A DNA stretch of 64,000 bases. Origin: Bacillota bacterium. Its GTDB lineage: Bacteria; Bacillota; Sulfobacillia; Sulfobacillales; JAIMBI01. The DNA is taken from positions 62,001 through 126,000 of the forward strand of contig JAJZYZ010000001.1 in assembly GCA_021797815.1 (NCBI GenBank), written 5' to 3'. This document shows positions 16,287 to 25,318 of this stretch, piece by piece. The position numbers were made by a program, and so were the translations under genes. Under the pieces are notes generated by a model that saw nothing but the letters and a program-made list of their open reading frames with translations, did not search any database and was not told the origin of the DNA. Each line of letters starts with the position of its first letter. The first letter of the stretch is position 1.

Positions 16287-17454
16287 GGGGCGCCTTTCGC
16301 GGCAGCTGGACCCGAACCGTCGTGCCCCCCTCATCGTTGCGGAACACCGAGAAGTCGCCCCCGAACTCCTCCACCAGACTGCGCATGGCGTGAAGCCCGT
16401 AGTGGGCGGTGAGTCCCGTCGGCCCGGCCAGGGCGTCGTCGTCGATCCCCTGCCCGGCGTCCTGAATGCTGACAACCAGTGTTTCGCCATCGAATCCGGC
16501 GGCCACAAATGCGACGGAGCTCTGGCTGTGGCGGCGCACGTTGGTGAGCGACTCCGAAATAATCTTCCCGGCGCACGCGGCCAGTGCTCGGGGAACCATG
16601 TCGAGGGATCCACGGGTGACAAGCGTCGTACGGATGCCGCTTTCCTGCTCGAAATGCTGGACCAGGTCCTCGAAGACGAGCGACGCCGGCCGCCCCAGAT
16701 CGGTGTCCTGTGCCAGCGAGAAGATGGCGGCCCGGATTTCGCTGGCTCCCTCCGCCGCCAGCTGCTTGGCGCGGATGAGTCGCTCGATGGCGGCGTGCTG
16801 GTTTGCCCGAAGACCCTTCAGCGCCTGATCCACTTCAATCCCGAGGGCGAAGAGGATCTGGGACACCGAGTCGTGGAGCTGCTGGCTGATGCGGGTTCTC
16901 TCTTTCAGCACGGCCAGTTCCTCGGACTTCGAGTACAGGCGGGCATTGTCAATCGCAATCGCCGCCTGGGTCGAGAATGCGAGCAGAAGTTCCTCGTCTT
17001 CGGTGGTGAAGAGGGCACCCCCGGGTTCGTGGGCCAGAAACAGCGACCCCAGGATCCGGTCCCGCATCGCCAGCGGTACGGCCAGAAACGCTCCCACCGG
17101 TGGATGCCCGGCCGGGGTGCCCACAGACAGCGGGTGCTCCGGCAGCGTGGCTACGCGCAGGGGAGAGCCCGTCTTATGCGGGAGGGCAAAGATCCCGCGC
17201 CCCTCCGGAAAGCCGGCCGGACCGGGCCATCCGGAGACGGTGAAGTACTCATAGCGGCCCGGAGCCTCGGGGTCTAAGACCAACAGACCCCCCATTTCGG
17301 CCCCGATAAGTTCGCGCGCTGCGTCCACCACTGTTTGCAGCAGGGGCTCAAGCGCCATGTGGGACGTGATGCGGGTGCTGACCTCAATCAGGGCATTCAG
17401 TTCCTGGACCTTGCGCCGAAGCATCCGTGTCGGTTCCGGACCGGGTGAGACCAT
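16279..17454 (-). CDS. GAF-domain sensor histidine kinase (HisKA_3)
   Basis: 391 aa from ATG 17454, with GGAGGTG just upstream. Order: coiled N-terminus (VQELNALIEVSTRI), GAF domain about residues 30-165, HisKA_3 dimerisation helix with the acceptor His194 in QQLHDSVSQ, and a HATPase_c domain with the N-box around SESLTNVRRHS and the G-box QDAGQGID. No membrane segment, so a soluble cytoplasmic sensor. The GAF ligand is unknown; haem, redox or small-molecule sensing occurs in related NarL-system kinases. Cognate regulator overlaps downstream. Confidence 0.9.
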   Translation of the reverse strand: MVSPGPEPTRMLRRKVQELNALIEVSTRITSHMALEPLLQTVVDAARELIGAEMGGLLVLDPEAPGRYEYFTVSGWPGPAGFPEGRGIFALPHKTGSPLRVATLPEHPLSVGTPAGHPPVGAFLAVPLAMRDRILGSLFLAHEPGGALFTTEDEELLLAFSTQAAIAIDNARLYSKSEELAVLKERTRISQQLHDSVSQILFALGIEVDQALKGLRANQHAAIERLIRAKQLAAEGASEIRAAIFSLAQDTDLGRPASLVFEDLVQHFEQESGIRTTLVTRGSLDMVPRALAACAGKIISESLTNVRRHSQSSVAFVAAGFDGETLVVSIQDAGQGIDDDALAGPTGLTAHYGLHAMRSLVEEFGGDFSVFRNDEGGTTVRVQLPRKAPHE

Positions 17455-17740
17455 GGCGTCACCTCCGTGTGGCACTGTCGGCGGAATACAGTCAACTCGA
17501 AGCGTCTCCGATGAAGTGGCCCAATTGTACCTCCGATTGGATCGGTGGGAAGGATCCGAAAGGATCTGGTGGTCGAGGCCGGAGCGGGCGAGACTGAAAG
17601 CATTGATCGGTCATCGACCCACCCCGATTCCGTCGCCGATCTCTCAGCCATCCGTTGTGGTCGCCCTGTTAAGGTTTTCTGCCCGCTGGCCGCGTCGGGC
17701 CTTCGGGTCACCGGAAAAGAGAAAGGAGCACCGAGGGCCT

Positions 17741-18628
17741 ATGTTCCCGAACGCCTTCGAATATCAATCTCCGACGTCTCTCGACGAAGCCGTGGCGCTT
17801 CTCGTTGAACATGGCTACGAGGCCAAGATCCTGGCCGGGGGCCAGAGCCTCCTGCCGATGATGAAGCTTAGGGTGGCGGCGCCGACGGTCCTGGTGGATC
17901 TCGGGCGCGTGCCGGGCCTTGACGCCCGAACCGAGAACGACCGAGAACTCTCCCTCGGAGCCATGACACGCCATGCGAGTCTCGAGTGGGATGAAGATCT
18001 TTGGGCGCGCTATCCCCTTCTCCGCGAAACGGCCGCCTGGATTGCCGATCCCCTGGTCCGGAATCGGGGCACCATGGCCGGCTCTCTCGCCCACGCGGAC
18101 CCCGCGGCCGACTGGGGAGCCGCGCTTCTCGCCCTGCACGGCTCGGTGACCGTGGACGGGCCGAACGGTTCCCGTCGCGTTGGAGCCGACGACTTCTTCG
18201 TGGACGTCTTCACCACCCGGCTGGAGCCAGACGAGGTGCTGACGGCGGTTCACATCCCCCGCCCCGAGCATGACGTTTTTGCCACCCATCTCAAGCTTGA
18301 ACGGAAGGTGGGCGACTTTGCCGTGGTGGCGGTGTCGCTGCAGGTGGAGATAGACGGTGACGGCCGCATCCGCCGCCCCGGCATCGGTCTCGCCGGGGTC
18401 GGCCCCACGTCGCTGCATGCTACGGCCGCCGCTTCACTCCTCGAAGGACAGCCCCTGTCGTTGGAGCTCATCCGTGAGGCCGCCGCCAAAGCTTCCGCGG
18501 CCACCGATCCGGCTTCTGACCGCCGCGGCAGCGCCGACTTCAAGCGTGACATGGTGCGGCTCTTCGTGGAACGCGGACTCCGCTCGATAGAGAGCCGTTT
18601 CGATGAGGGGCGGCGTCGGAGCGCATAG
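17741..18628 (+). CDS. coxM: CO dehydrogenase medium subunit (FAD)
   Basis: 295 aa. The flavoprotein subunit of the molybdenum-copper aerobic CO dehydrogenase takes electrons from the iron-sulfur subunit onto FAD and on to the respiratory chain. FAD-binding motifs [11 protein letters not shown] (about 33-43) and [18 protein letters not shown] are intact. Start ATG 17741 with AAAGGAG and GAGG upstream; an in-frame extension to 17357 runs over the kinase gene and is not used. The order M-S-L is that of form I (OMP) cox clusters. Gap of 35 bp to coxS. Confidence 0.95.
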   Translation: MFPNAFEYQSPTSLDEAVALLVEHGYEAKILAGGQSLLPMMKLRVAAPTVLVDLGRVPGLDARTENDRELSLGAMTRHASLEWDEDLWARYPLLRETAAWIADPLVRNRGTMAGSLAHADPAADWGAALLALHGSVTVDGPNGSRRVGADDFFVDVFTTRLEPDEVLTAVHIPRPEHDVFATHLKLERKVGDFAVVAVSLQVEIDGDGRIRRPGIGLAGVGPTSLHATAAASLLEGQPLSLELIREAAAKASAATDPASDRRGSADFKRDMVRLFVERGLRSIESRFDEGRRRSA

Positions 18629-18663
18629 ACCTCTACCCACTTGAAAGGATGGGAGGAAGTCCC

Positions 18664-19158
18664 ATGTTGATTTCCGTAACCGTGAACGGACAGGAACGAA
18701 CGGCAGACGTCGAACCCCGTACGCTCCTTTGCTACCTGGTGCGGGACGAGCTGTCCCTCACCGGCACGCATGTTGGCTGCGACACCACAAGCTGCGGCGC
18801 CTGCACCGTCTTGCTGGACGGCGTGCCGGTCAAGTCCTGCACGGTGCTGGCCGTCCAGGTCGACGGACAGGAGCTCATGACCGTGGAGGGTCTCGAGCAG
18901 GCCGGCGATCTCCATCCTCTCCAGAAGGGGTTCTGGGAGAGCCACGGCTTGCAGTGCGGATTCTGCACCCCCGGCATGCTCATGACCACCTACGCGCTTT
19001 TGGAGCGCAACCCCGACCCGACCGAGGACGAGATCCGCCGGGCCATTTCCGGCAATCTCTGCCGATGCACCGGCTACCAAAACATCGTGAAAGCGGTCCA
19101 GTATGCGGCCCCGCTCGTGCGTGAAAAGCGCGAGGCAGCCAGGGAGGTGGCAAGGTAA
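18664..19158 (+). CDS. coxS: CO dehydrogenase small subunit ([2Fe-2S])
   Basis: 164 aa from ATG 18664 with GGAGGAAG upstream. Two [2Fe-2S] domains: the plant-ferredoxin-type [15 protein letters not shown] cluster near the N-terminus and the C-terminal CGFCTPGM ... CRCTGYQNI cluster typical of the xanthine oxidase family. It passes electrons from the Mo-Cu site of CoxL to FAD on CoxM. One base separates its stop from the coxL start. Confidence 0.95.
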   Translation: MLISVTVNGQERTADVEPRTLLCYLVRDELSLTGTHVGCDTTSCGACTVLLDGVPVKSCTVLAVQVDGQELMTVEGLEQAGDLHPLQKGFWESHGLQCGFCTPGMLMTTYALLERNPDPTEDEIRRAISGNLCRCTGYQNIVKAVQYAAPLVREKREAAREVAR

Positions 19159-19159
19159 T

Positions 19160-21511
19160 ATGGCTCTCGAAACAACGGAGCTCCGTCCGCTCGGAAAGTC
19201 TATCAAGCGCAAGGAAGACGCCCGCCTGGTCCGCGGGCAGGGCCGCTTTCTGGACGACATCAAGCTCCCTCGCATGCTTTACCTGGCCCTCGTCCGCAGC
19301 CCGTACGCCCACGCCCGCATCGTCGGTATCGACACCGCACGGGCCCGTGCCCTTCCGGGCGTACACCTGGTTCTGACGGGGGAAGACCTCGCGAAGCTTA
19401 ACCTGGCGTGGATGCCGACTCTGGCCGGCGACAAGCAGATGGTGCTGGCCACCGACAAGGTCCTCTTCCAGTACCAGGAGGTGGCGGCCGTCATCGCCGA
19501 CACCCGAGCCCTGGCCGAGGATGGGGCGGCGCTCGTGGAGGTAACATACGATCCCCTGCCCGTGGTAGTAGACCCCCGGCGGGCGCTTGAGCCGGACGCG
19601 CCGGTCCTCCGTGACGACCGGGAGCAGCGGGACAATCACATATTCCACTGGGAGGTGGGGGAGCGCGCCGCCACGGACGAGGCGCTGCGAGCCTCGGCGG
19701 TGGTTGTGAAAGAGAGCATCCGCATGCCGCGGGTGCATCCGGCGCCGGTCGAACCGTGCGGATGCATCGCGGATTATGACGGCGCTATGGGCAAACTCAC
19801 CTGGTACGTCACGTCGCAGGCACCCCACGCCCATCGAACCGTCCTGGCCATGGTGGCCGGCCTGCCCGAGCACAAGATCCACGTCATTTCCCCCGACGTC
19901 GGCGGCGGCTTCGGCAACAAGGTGCCCGTCTTCCCCGGGTACGTGGCGGCCATCGTCGGTTCCATCTCTCTCGGACGGCCGGTGAAGTGGGTCGAGACAC
20001 GCACGGAAAACCTGACCAGCACCAACTTCGCCCGCGATTACTTCATGGACGTCGAGCTTGGGGCGGACGACAAGGGACGCGTCACGGCTCTCAAGGTGAC
20101 GACCGTCGCCGACCACGGCGCCTTTGACGCCGCGGCCGACCCGACGAAGTACCCGGCGGGCCTCTTCAGCATTGTTACGGGCTCCTATGACTTCCCCACC
20201 GCCTTCGCCGAGGTTGACGCCGCTTACACCAACAAGGCCCCCGGGGGCATCGCCTATCGCTGCTCGTTTCGCGTCACCGAAGCCTCGTTCCTCATCGAGC
20301 GGGCGATGAACTCCCTGGCCCTTAAGCTTGGCGTCGACCCGGCGGATCTCCGCTTCCAAAACTTCATAGGGAGCGACCGGTTTCCTTACGACTCGCCGCT
20401 TGGATGGACATACGACAGCGGAAATTACGCGGCCACGCTTAATCGGGCGCTTGACATGATTGACTACCGGGCGCTGCGCCAGGAACAGGCCGAGCGGCGG
20501 GCGCGGGGAGAATTCATGGGCATCGGCATCTCCACCTTCACGGAGATTGTCGGAGCCGGCCCGAGCCAGTCGTTCGACATTCTCGGCATCAAGATGTTCG
20601 ACAGCTGCGAGATTCGCGTACATCCGACCGGCAAGGTCATCGCCCGTCTCGGCACCCGCCATCAGGGTCAGGGACATGAGACCACGTTTGCCCAGATCAT
20701 CGCGGAGGAGCTCGGCCTCAGCACCGAGGACGTGCTGGTGGAGGAAGGCGACACCGACACCGCCCCGTATGGTCTCGGCACATACGCCAGCCGCAGCACC
20801 CCGACTGCCGGGGGCGCCGCGGCTCTGGCTGCGCGGCGGGTGCGCGACAAGGGCCGGAAAATCGCCGCGCATCTCCTGGAAGTGTCGGACGACGAGGTGG
20901 AATGGGACGGCCAGCGATTCTATGCCGCCGGGGCCCCGGAGCACGCCGTGAGCATGGCCGAGGTTTCCCTGGCGGCCTACACCAACCTGCCCGCCGGCAT
21001 GGAACCGGGCCTCGAGGCGACCTTCTACTACGACCCGCCCAATCTCACGTTTCCGAACGGCGCCTATGTGGCGGTAGTCGACATCGACAAGGGCACCGGC
21101 GAGGCCAAGGTGAGGCGGTTTGTGGCCGTTGACGACTGCGGCACGGTTATCAATCCGATGGTGGTGGAGGGACAGATCCACGGCGGGCTCACGGAAGGGT
21201 TCGCCATTGCCTTCATGCAGGAGATTGCGTTTGACGAGGACGGCAACTGCCTCGCCCCCAACTTCACGGAGTATCTCGTGCCGACAGCGGTCGAGGCACC
21301 GAAGTGGGAGACGGACCGCACCGTGACCCCGTCGCCGCACCATCCTATCGGCGCCAAGGGGGTGGGGGAGTCGCCCAACGTGGGCTCACCGGCCGCGTTT
21401 GCGAACGCGGTCATGGATGCGCTCTCGCCGCTTGGGGTCACCAACCTCGACATCCCGCTGTTTCCCTGGAAGATCTGGGAGGTTCTGAGACAGCATGGCG
21501 TGACCGAGTAA
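19160..21511 (+). CDS. coxL: CO dehydrogenase large subunit, form I (Mo-Cu)
   Basis: 783 aa. Catalytic subunit oxidising CO + H2O to CO2 with two electrons. The decisive loop AYRCSFR at residues 365-371 carries Cys368, the copper ligand of true form I enzymes; form II paralogues have a different loop. The active-site Glu is Glu737 in KGVGESP. Molybdopterin-cytosine-dinucleotide contacts such as GGGFGNK (about 252) and GQGHETTFAQI are present. Start ATG 19160 follows AAGG and lies one nt from the coxS stop. A 19-residue upstream extension overlaps coxS and is rejected. Confidence 0.97.
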   Translation: MALETTELRPLGKSIKRKEDARLVRGQGRFLDDIKLPRMLYLALVRSPYAHARIVGIDTARARALPGVHLVLTGEDLAKLNLAWMPTLAGDKQMVLATDKVLFQYQEVAAVIADTRALAEDGAALVEVTYDPLPVVVDPRRALEPDAPVLRDDREQRDNHIFHWEVGERAATDEALRASAVVVKESIRMPRVHPAPVEPCGCIADYDGAMGKLTWYVTSQAPHAHRTVLAMVAGLPEHKIHVISPDVGGGFGNKVPVFPGYVAAIVGSISLGRPVKWVETRTENLTSTNFARDYFMDVELGADDKGRVTALKVTTVADHGAFDAAADPTKYPAGLFSIVTGSYDFPTAFAEVDAAYTNKAPGGIAYRCSFRVTEASFLIERAMNSLALKLGVDPADLRFQNFIGSDRFPYDSPLGWTYDSGNYAATLNRALDMIDYRALRQEQAERRARGEFMGIGISTFTEIVGAGPSQSFDILGIKMFDSCEIRVHPTGKVIARLGTRHQGQGHETTFAQIIAEELGLSTEDVLVEEGDTDTAPYGLGTYASRSTPTAGGAAALAARRVRDKGRKIAAHLLEVSDDEVEWDGQRFYAAGAPEHAVSMAEVSLAAYTNLPAGMEPGLEATFYYDPPNLTFPNGAYVAVVDIDKGTGEAKVRRFVAVDDCGTVINPMVVEGQIHGGLTEGFAIAFMQEIAFDEDGNCLAPNFTEYLVPTAVEAPKWETDRTVTPSPHHPIGAKGVGESPNVGSPAAFANAVMDALSPLGVTNLDIPLFPWKIWEVLRQHGVTE

Positions 21512-21562
21512 GCGCGTTCACCCGTACAGGCAGACGGGCGGAACAGAAGACCGGAGGAGGCC

Positions 21563-22522
21563 ATGAGACAGACGATCTGGTCCACGATGGCGGCGCTTGA
21601 GGAACAGCGGACCCCGTACGTGCTGGTGACGGTGGTGCGGAGCGTCCGCCCGTCCTCCGCCCGGCCGGGGATGCGGGCGGTCGTAACCGCCGACGGGCGC
21701 ATCGATGGCTTCATCGGCGGACAATGCACCCGGCATCTGGTGCTGGAGATGGCCCGCGAAGTGCTGGCGCGGCGCGATGCCTGCCTGCTGCGGGTCACGA
21801 CCGACCCGGTCCCCAGCTCAGATCCCGGCGTGGTGACACGGCTTATGACCTGCCAGAGCGGCGGGGAGGTGGAGCTCCTGCTGGAACCCCATCTGCCGCC
21901 GCCGGTCCTGGTCATCATCGGCGGCACGCCCATCGCGGACGCGGTCAGAAGTCTCGCCGAGGATCTTGACTACACCGTCCACCAGCACGCGTGGGAGCCG
22001 CCGGAGACACTCGAGGCCCTGTTCGCCCGCGCCCTGTCGGTTGAGGGGGAACGTCCGGCCTATCTCATCGCGAGCCAGGGTGAGTATGACGAAGATGCGC
22101 TCCTGGCTGTGGCCGCGCACCACCCATCCTATGTGGGGGTGGTGGCAAGCCCCCGGCGGGCGGAGCGGCTGCGCGAGGTGTTGATAGAAGCGGGGGCATC
22201 GCCCGAGTTCGTCGAGGCGGTATCGGCCCCGGCCGGTCTTGATCTGGGTGCGGTGAGCCCGGCCGAGGTGGCGCTCAGCATCCTGGCGGAACTGCTGGTG
22301 GTCCGTCGCAGGACGCCTGTCGAAGCCGCACGGCCGGTGGCGCGGGAGGAGGATGTCCGGCCGTCCGCGGTTCTGGATCCGGTCTGCGGGATGACCGTGG
22401 ACCTGAACGCCACACCCCATACGGCCGTCCACCAGGGAACGACGTACGGGTTCTGCGGTCGGGGCTGCCTGCAGGCCTTCTTGCAGGATCCCGCCTCCTA
22501 CGCGGCCCAAAGCGCCCACTAG
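21563..22522 (+). CDS. XdhC/CoxI-family maturation protein with C-terminal YHS domain
   Basis: 319 aa, RBS GGAGGCC. The N-terminal XdhC domain has RPSSARPGMRAVVTADGR and the conserved Cys in IGGQCTRH. The C-terminal XdhC Rossmann half has YVGVVASPRRAERLR and AVSPAEVALSILAELL. After residue about 275 comes a YHS domain: DPVCGMTVDL, then YGFCGRGC and a final DPASY, a metal-binding module. XdhC/CoxI/CoxF proteins insert sulfur into, or load, the molybdenum cofactor. A YHS fusion is unusual and might bring copper for the Mo-Cu site (inference). Gap of 51 bp from coxL; same operon. Confidence 0.88.
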   Translation: MRQTIWSTMAALEEQRTPYVLVTVVRSVRPSSARPGMRAVVTADGRIDGFIGGQCTRHLVLEMAREVLARRDACLLRVTTDPVPSSDPGVVTRLMTCQSGGEVELLLEPHLPPPVLVIIGGTPIADAVRSLAEDLDYTVHQHAWEPPETLEALFARALSVEGERPAYLIASQGEYDEDALLAVAAHHPSYVGVVASPRRAERLREVLIEAGASPEFVEAVSAPAGLDLGAVSPAEVALSILAELLVVRRRTPVEAARPVAREEDVRPSAVLDPVCGMTVDLNATPHTAVHQGTTYGFCGRGCLQAFLQDPASYAAQSAH

Positions 22523-22563
22523 GGACAGGGCACGCTGGCCAGCATCGGCACCACGGGTCCCAA

Positions 22564-22618
22564 CGTTCGAAGAAGGTTCGAATATGGGTCGAGGAAGGGT
22601 CGAGGAAGGGTCGAAAAA
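22564..22618 (+). repeat. 11-bp tandem repeats upstream of coxG
   Basis: GGGTCGAGGAA occurs at 22586 and 22597, with diverged units at 22575 (GGTTCGAATAT), 22608 (GGGTCGAAAAA) and a partial one from about 22564. The period is 11 bp, about one helical turn. The last unit runs into the AAGGAGG ribosome site of coxG. Confidence 0.75.
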
Positions 22619-22632
22619 GGAGGGAGCCGCAG

Positions 22633-23109
22633 GTGCACACGTATACCGGAACTCTCGCATTAGAGGCTCCCCTGGAGCGGGTCTACCGCTTCATCACGGC
22701 CGCCGCCGACGTCGGGCCCTGCATGCCCGACGTCGCCTCGGTGGACGTGAAAGACGACACGCACTTCCAGGCCCGCGTCCGGGTGGGCGTGGGACCGGTC
22801 CGCGGTTCTTTTGACCTGAGTGCGGCCATCGTGCCTGACGGGGAGGGGAAATCGGCGGCCCTGGAAGTCCGGGGTGGCGGCATGGGGAGTGGGGTGGACA
22901 TTGCGAGCGAGCTTCAGCTGGCGGAAGTCGCGCCGGGCTCCACGGAACTCCGGTGGGAAGCGCGCGTCACCATCAGTGGACCGCTCGCGGCGTTGGGTGC
23001 GCGGCTCATCGACGGGCAGGCCAAACGCATTACGGCGCAGCTGTTCGACAACATAGAGGCCCGGATCCGACAGCTGTCAGAGGGAGGACCCCGGGAAGTT
23101 GAGGGATAG
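22633..23109 (+). CDS. coxG: CoxG-like SRPBCC protein
   Basis: 158 aa from GTG 22633 (AAGGAGG about 10 nt upstream). START/SRPBCC fold of the carbon monoxide dehydrogenase subunit G family: a beta-rich first half (TYTGTLALEAPLERVYRFI) and a long C-terminal helix (AKRITAQLFDNIEARI). In Oligotropha, CoxG recruits CO dehydrogenase to the cytoplasmic membrane and is thought to handle quinone. The C-terminal membrane-binding extension of some CoxG proteins is absent here. It sits in the cox operon between the XdhC-YHS gene and coxD. Confidence 0.85.
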   Translation: MHTYTGTLALEAPLERVYRFITAAADVGPCMPDVASVDVKDDTHFQARVRVGVGPVRGSFDLSAAIVPDGEGKSAALEVRGGGMGSGVDIASELQLAEVAPGSTELRWEARVTISGPLAALGARLIDGQAKRITAQLFDNIEARIRQLSEGGPREVEG

Positions 23110-23116
23110 CCGGGAA

Positions 23117-23971
23117 ATGGCGGCCGACCGCGTGGACGCCCTGCTCGACCGCCTTCGGCAGGCGAGCTACATCGCGTCGCGAGAGGCGGTAAGCGCCCTC
23201 TATCTCGCGGAGACCCTCGGCCGCCCGCTCCTGGTTGAGGGACCGGCCGGCGTGGGCAAGACCGATCTGGCCCGCGCATGGGCAGCACTCAGCGGACGGG
23301 ATCTTGTGCGTCTGCAGTGTTACGAAGGCATCGATGCCAGTCAGGCGGTCTATGACTGGAATTATCCAAAACAGCTGCTGTCGGCGCGCCTGGCCGCCGA
23401 GGGGACCGATATCGGCGCCCTGTACGGGCCGGGGTTTCTGGTTGAGCGCCCCCTCTTGCAGGCCGTCTCGGCGAGCCCTGCCCCGGTATTGCTGGTGGAC
23501 GAAGTCGATCGGGGCGATGAGGCGATGGAGGCGCTGCTGCTGGAGTTTTTGGGCGAGTCGCAGATTACGATTCCCGAGCTGGGCACGGTGCGGGCCGGGG
23601 AACCGCTGCGGGTCATCCTCACCTCGAACCGGGTGCGGGAGCTGTCAGATGCGCTGCGCCGGCGGTGTCTGTACCTCTGGCTCGACTTCCCGGATGCCGA
23701 GCGCGAAGTTGAAATTATCCGTGTCCGGGCGCCGGAGGTTCCGGGTGTCCTGGCCCGGGCGGTGGCAGACGCGACCCATGCGCTTCGACGCCTCGATTTG
23801 ATAAAGCCCCCGGGCCTGTCCGAGGCCGTCGACTGGGCCCGCGCCCTCAACGCGCTCGGCTTCCACGAGTTGAGCCGGGACGCCGTCGAGGCGACCGCCA
23901 GTGCCGTGGTGAAGACAGCCGAGGACCGGGCCGCCGTGGAACGGCACTTAGGAAGTCATGGACGGCTCTGA
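23117..23971 (+). CDS. coxD: CoxD-like MoxR AAA+ ATPase
   Basis: 284 aa from ATG 23117; TTG 23099, overlapping the coxG stop and better spaced from GGGAGG, is an equally possible start. Walker A GPAGVGKTD, Walker B VLLVDEVDRGDE, sensor-1 LTSNRVRELS and Arg-finger LRRRCLYLWLDFP are present. In Oligotropha CoxD, with CoxE, builds the copper-sulfur part of the Mo-Cu centre by ATP-driven partial unfolding of apo-CODH. Its stop overlaps the coxE start by 14 nt. Confidence 0.9.
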   Translation: MAADRVDALLDRLRQASYIASREAVSALYLAETLGRPLLVEGPAGVGKTDLARAWAALSGRDLVRLQCYEGIDASQAVYDWNYPKQLLSARLAAEGTDIGALYGPGFLVERPLLQAVSASPAPVLLVDEVDRGDEAMEALLLEFLGESQITIPELGTVRAGEPLRVILTSNRVRELSDALRRRCLYLWLDFPDAEREVEIIRVRAPEVPGVLARAVADATHALRRLDLIKPPGLSEAVDWARALNALGFHELSRDAVEATASAVVKTAEDRAAVERHLGSHGRL

Positions 23972-25076
23972 TCCGGCGGCCGCCCTCGCGAGCTTTTCCC
24001 ACTATCTCCGCCGCCAGGGATTCAGTACCGGCCCGGACGACACCCGGCTCGCTCTTCTGGCGCTCGGGCATTCCCATCTTCTTGACGGCGGTGAGGTTCA
24101 AGACCTGCTGCGGACCGTCTATGCGCGATCGCCGTCCGAGTGGAGCCGCTTTCCCGATCTCTGGACCGCGTATCTCACGGGACGCCGCCCGCGGGCTGTT
24201 CCCCCGCCTCCCCGGACGCTCCCCGAGGGGTCGGGTTCGAAGAGCCGCGAGGAGGCCGGACCGTCCCTCACCCGGCCGGCCGTCACGGGCAGGCGCCTGG
24301 CCTACAGCCCCACCTGGGGGGAGCGCTTTGACGTGCGTCTGGCGACGGGCTCAGAGCTTCTCGGCGTGCGCCAGGCGGCCATCGGCACCCTGGCCGCCCT
24401 TCACCAACACCCGGGAACGCGGCGGGGTGCGCCTGGCCATCCTCTTTTGGATATGCGTCGAACGATGGCGGCCGCCCTGCGCCTCGGCGGAGAGCCCGCC
24501 GTCTGGCACGAACGGCGCCGGCGGCCTCAGCCGCCCGCCATGGTGCTGGTGGTGGACTGTTCGGGATCCATGCGCGAGCATGCGTCCTACCTGCTCACCT
24601 GGGCATGGGCGCTGTCCCGGCTGCCGATCCGGCTCGAGGTGTTCGTGTTTTCCACCGAAGTCATTCGGCTCACCCCGCGCCTCCGCCGTCTGTCGCCCGG
24701 CCAGGACCCGCTGGTCGGGCTTGACGCGCTGTCGGGCGGGACCAAGATCGGGGCGGCGCTCGAGCATATCCTGACCGCCTATCGGGAGCGGCTCGGTCCA
24801 CGGACAACGCTGGCGGTCGCCTCAGACGGGTTCGACTCCGGGGACCAGGCGCTTCTTTCGGTCAGCACGCGGGCGCTTGCGGCCCGCGTCCACTGCCTTA
24901 CCTGGCTCAATCCGGCCGCATCTCAGAAGGGATACCGCCCGCAGTCTGCGGGGATCCGGACCGTTCTGCCCCTCGTGGACCAGCATCTGCCGGTCCACGA
25001 CCGGGCGAGCATGCTGGCCGCTCTGCAGCAAGGGGCATTTCGGAGAACGTTCAAAAGAAGCGCCGCGGACGGATGA
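23958..25076 (+). CDS. coxE: CoxE-like VWA-domain protein
   Basis: 372 aa. The C-terminal von Willebrand A domain (about residues 195-350) starts with an intact MIDAS motif VDCSGSMRE (DxSxS) and includes the downstream Thr (SGGTKIG) and Asp (ASDGFD) positions. It is the usual MoxR partner and here the likely CoxD partner in Mo-Cu centre assembly. It overlaps coxD by 14 nt, so the two are translationally coupled. Last gene of the cox operon; a 240-bp gap follows. Confidence 0.9.
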   Translation: MDGSDPAAALASFSHYLRRQGFSTGPDDTRLALLALGHSHLLDGGEVQDLLRTVYARSPSEWSRFPDLWTAYLTGRRPRAVPPPPRTLPEGSGSKSREEAGPSLTRPAVTGRRLAYSPTWGERFDVRLATGSELLGVRQAAIGTLAALHQHPGTRRGAPGHPLLDMRRTMAAALRLGGEPAVWHERRRRPQPPAMVLVVDCSGSMREHASYLLTWAWALSRLPIRLEVFVFSTEVIRLTPRLRRLSPGQDPLVGLDALSGGTKIGAALEHILTAYRERLGPRTTLAVASDGFDSGDQALLSVSTRALAARVHCLTWLNPAASQKGYRPQSAGIRTVLPLVDQHLPVHDRASMLAALQQGAFRRTFKRSAADG

Positions 25077-25318
25077 CAGGCGGGAGCCGGTGCCGGTCCA
25101 GCGCGCATTGCCGTGGGCGGCGTCTGGTGTATGAATGAGAGAACAGAAGACAGTGGCCGCAGGTTCGCCAGCCGGGTAATGTCTCCATAGGCGCACCCGT
25201 CAGAAGAGCGGTCCAGGGCTTCGTTGCCCGGTCGCCGTGAGGCCTCGGCGCGGTGCCTCTTTAGGAGACGGACACTCGATGAAGCGAGAGACGTGCGAGA
25301 CGTGCGAAAGGAAAGTCC

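Noticed and set aside
18980-21343. A 787-codon open frame on the minus strand through coxS and coxL
   Set aside because: It is antisense to coxL, has a His/Arg/Val-rich shadow composition, no ribosome site and no domain. Long antisense frames are expected in GC-rich genes with strong third-position bias.
22565-22585. tRNA T-loop-like GGTTCGAAT
   Set aside because: No acceptor, D or anticodon arms surround it; the motif belongs to the 11-bp repeat series.
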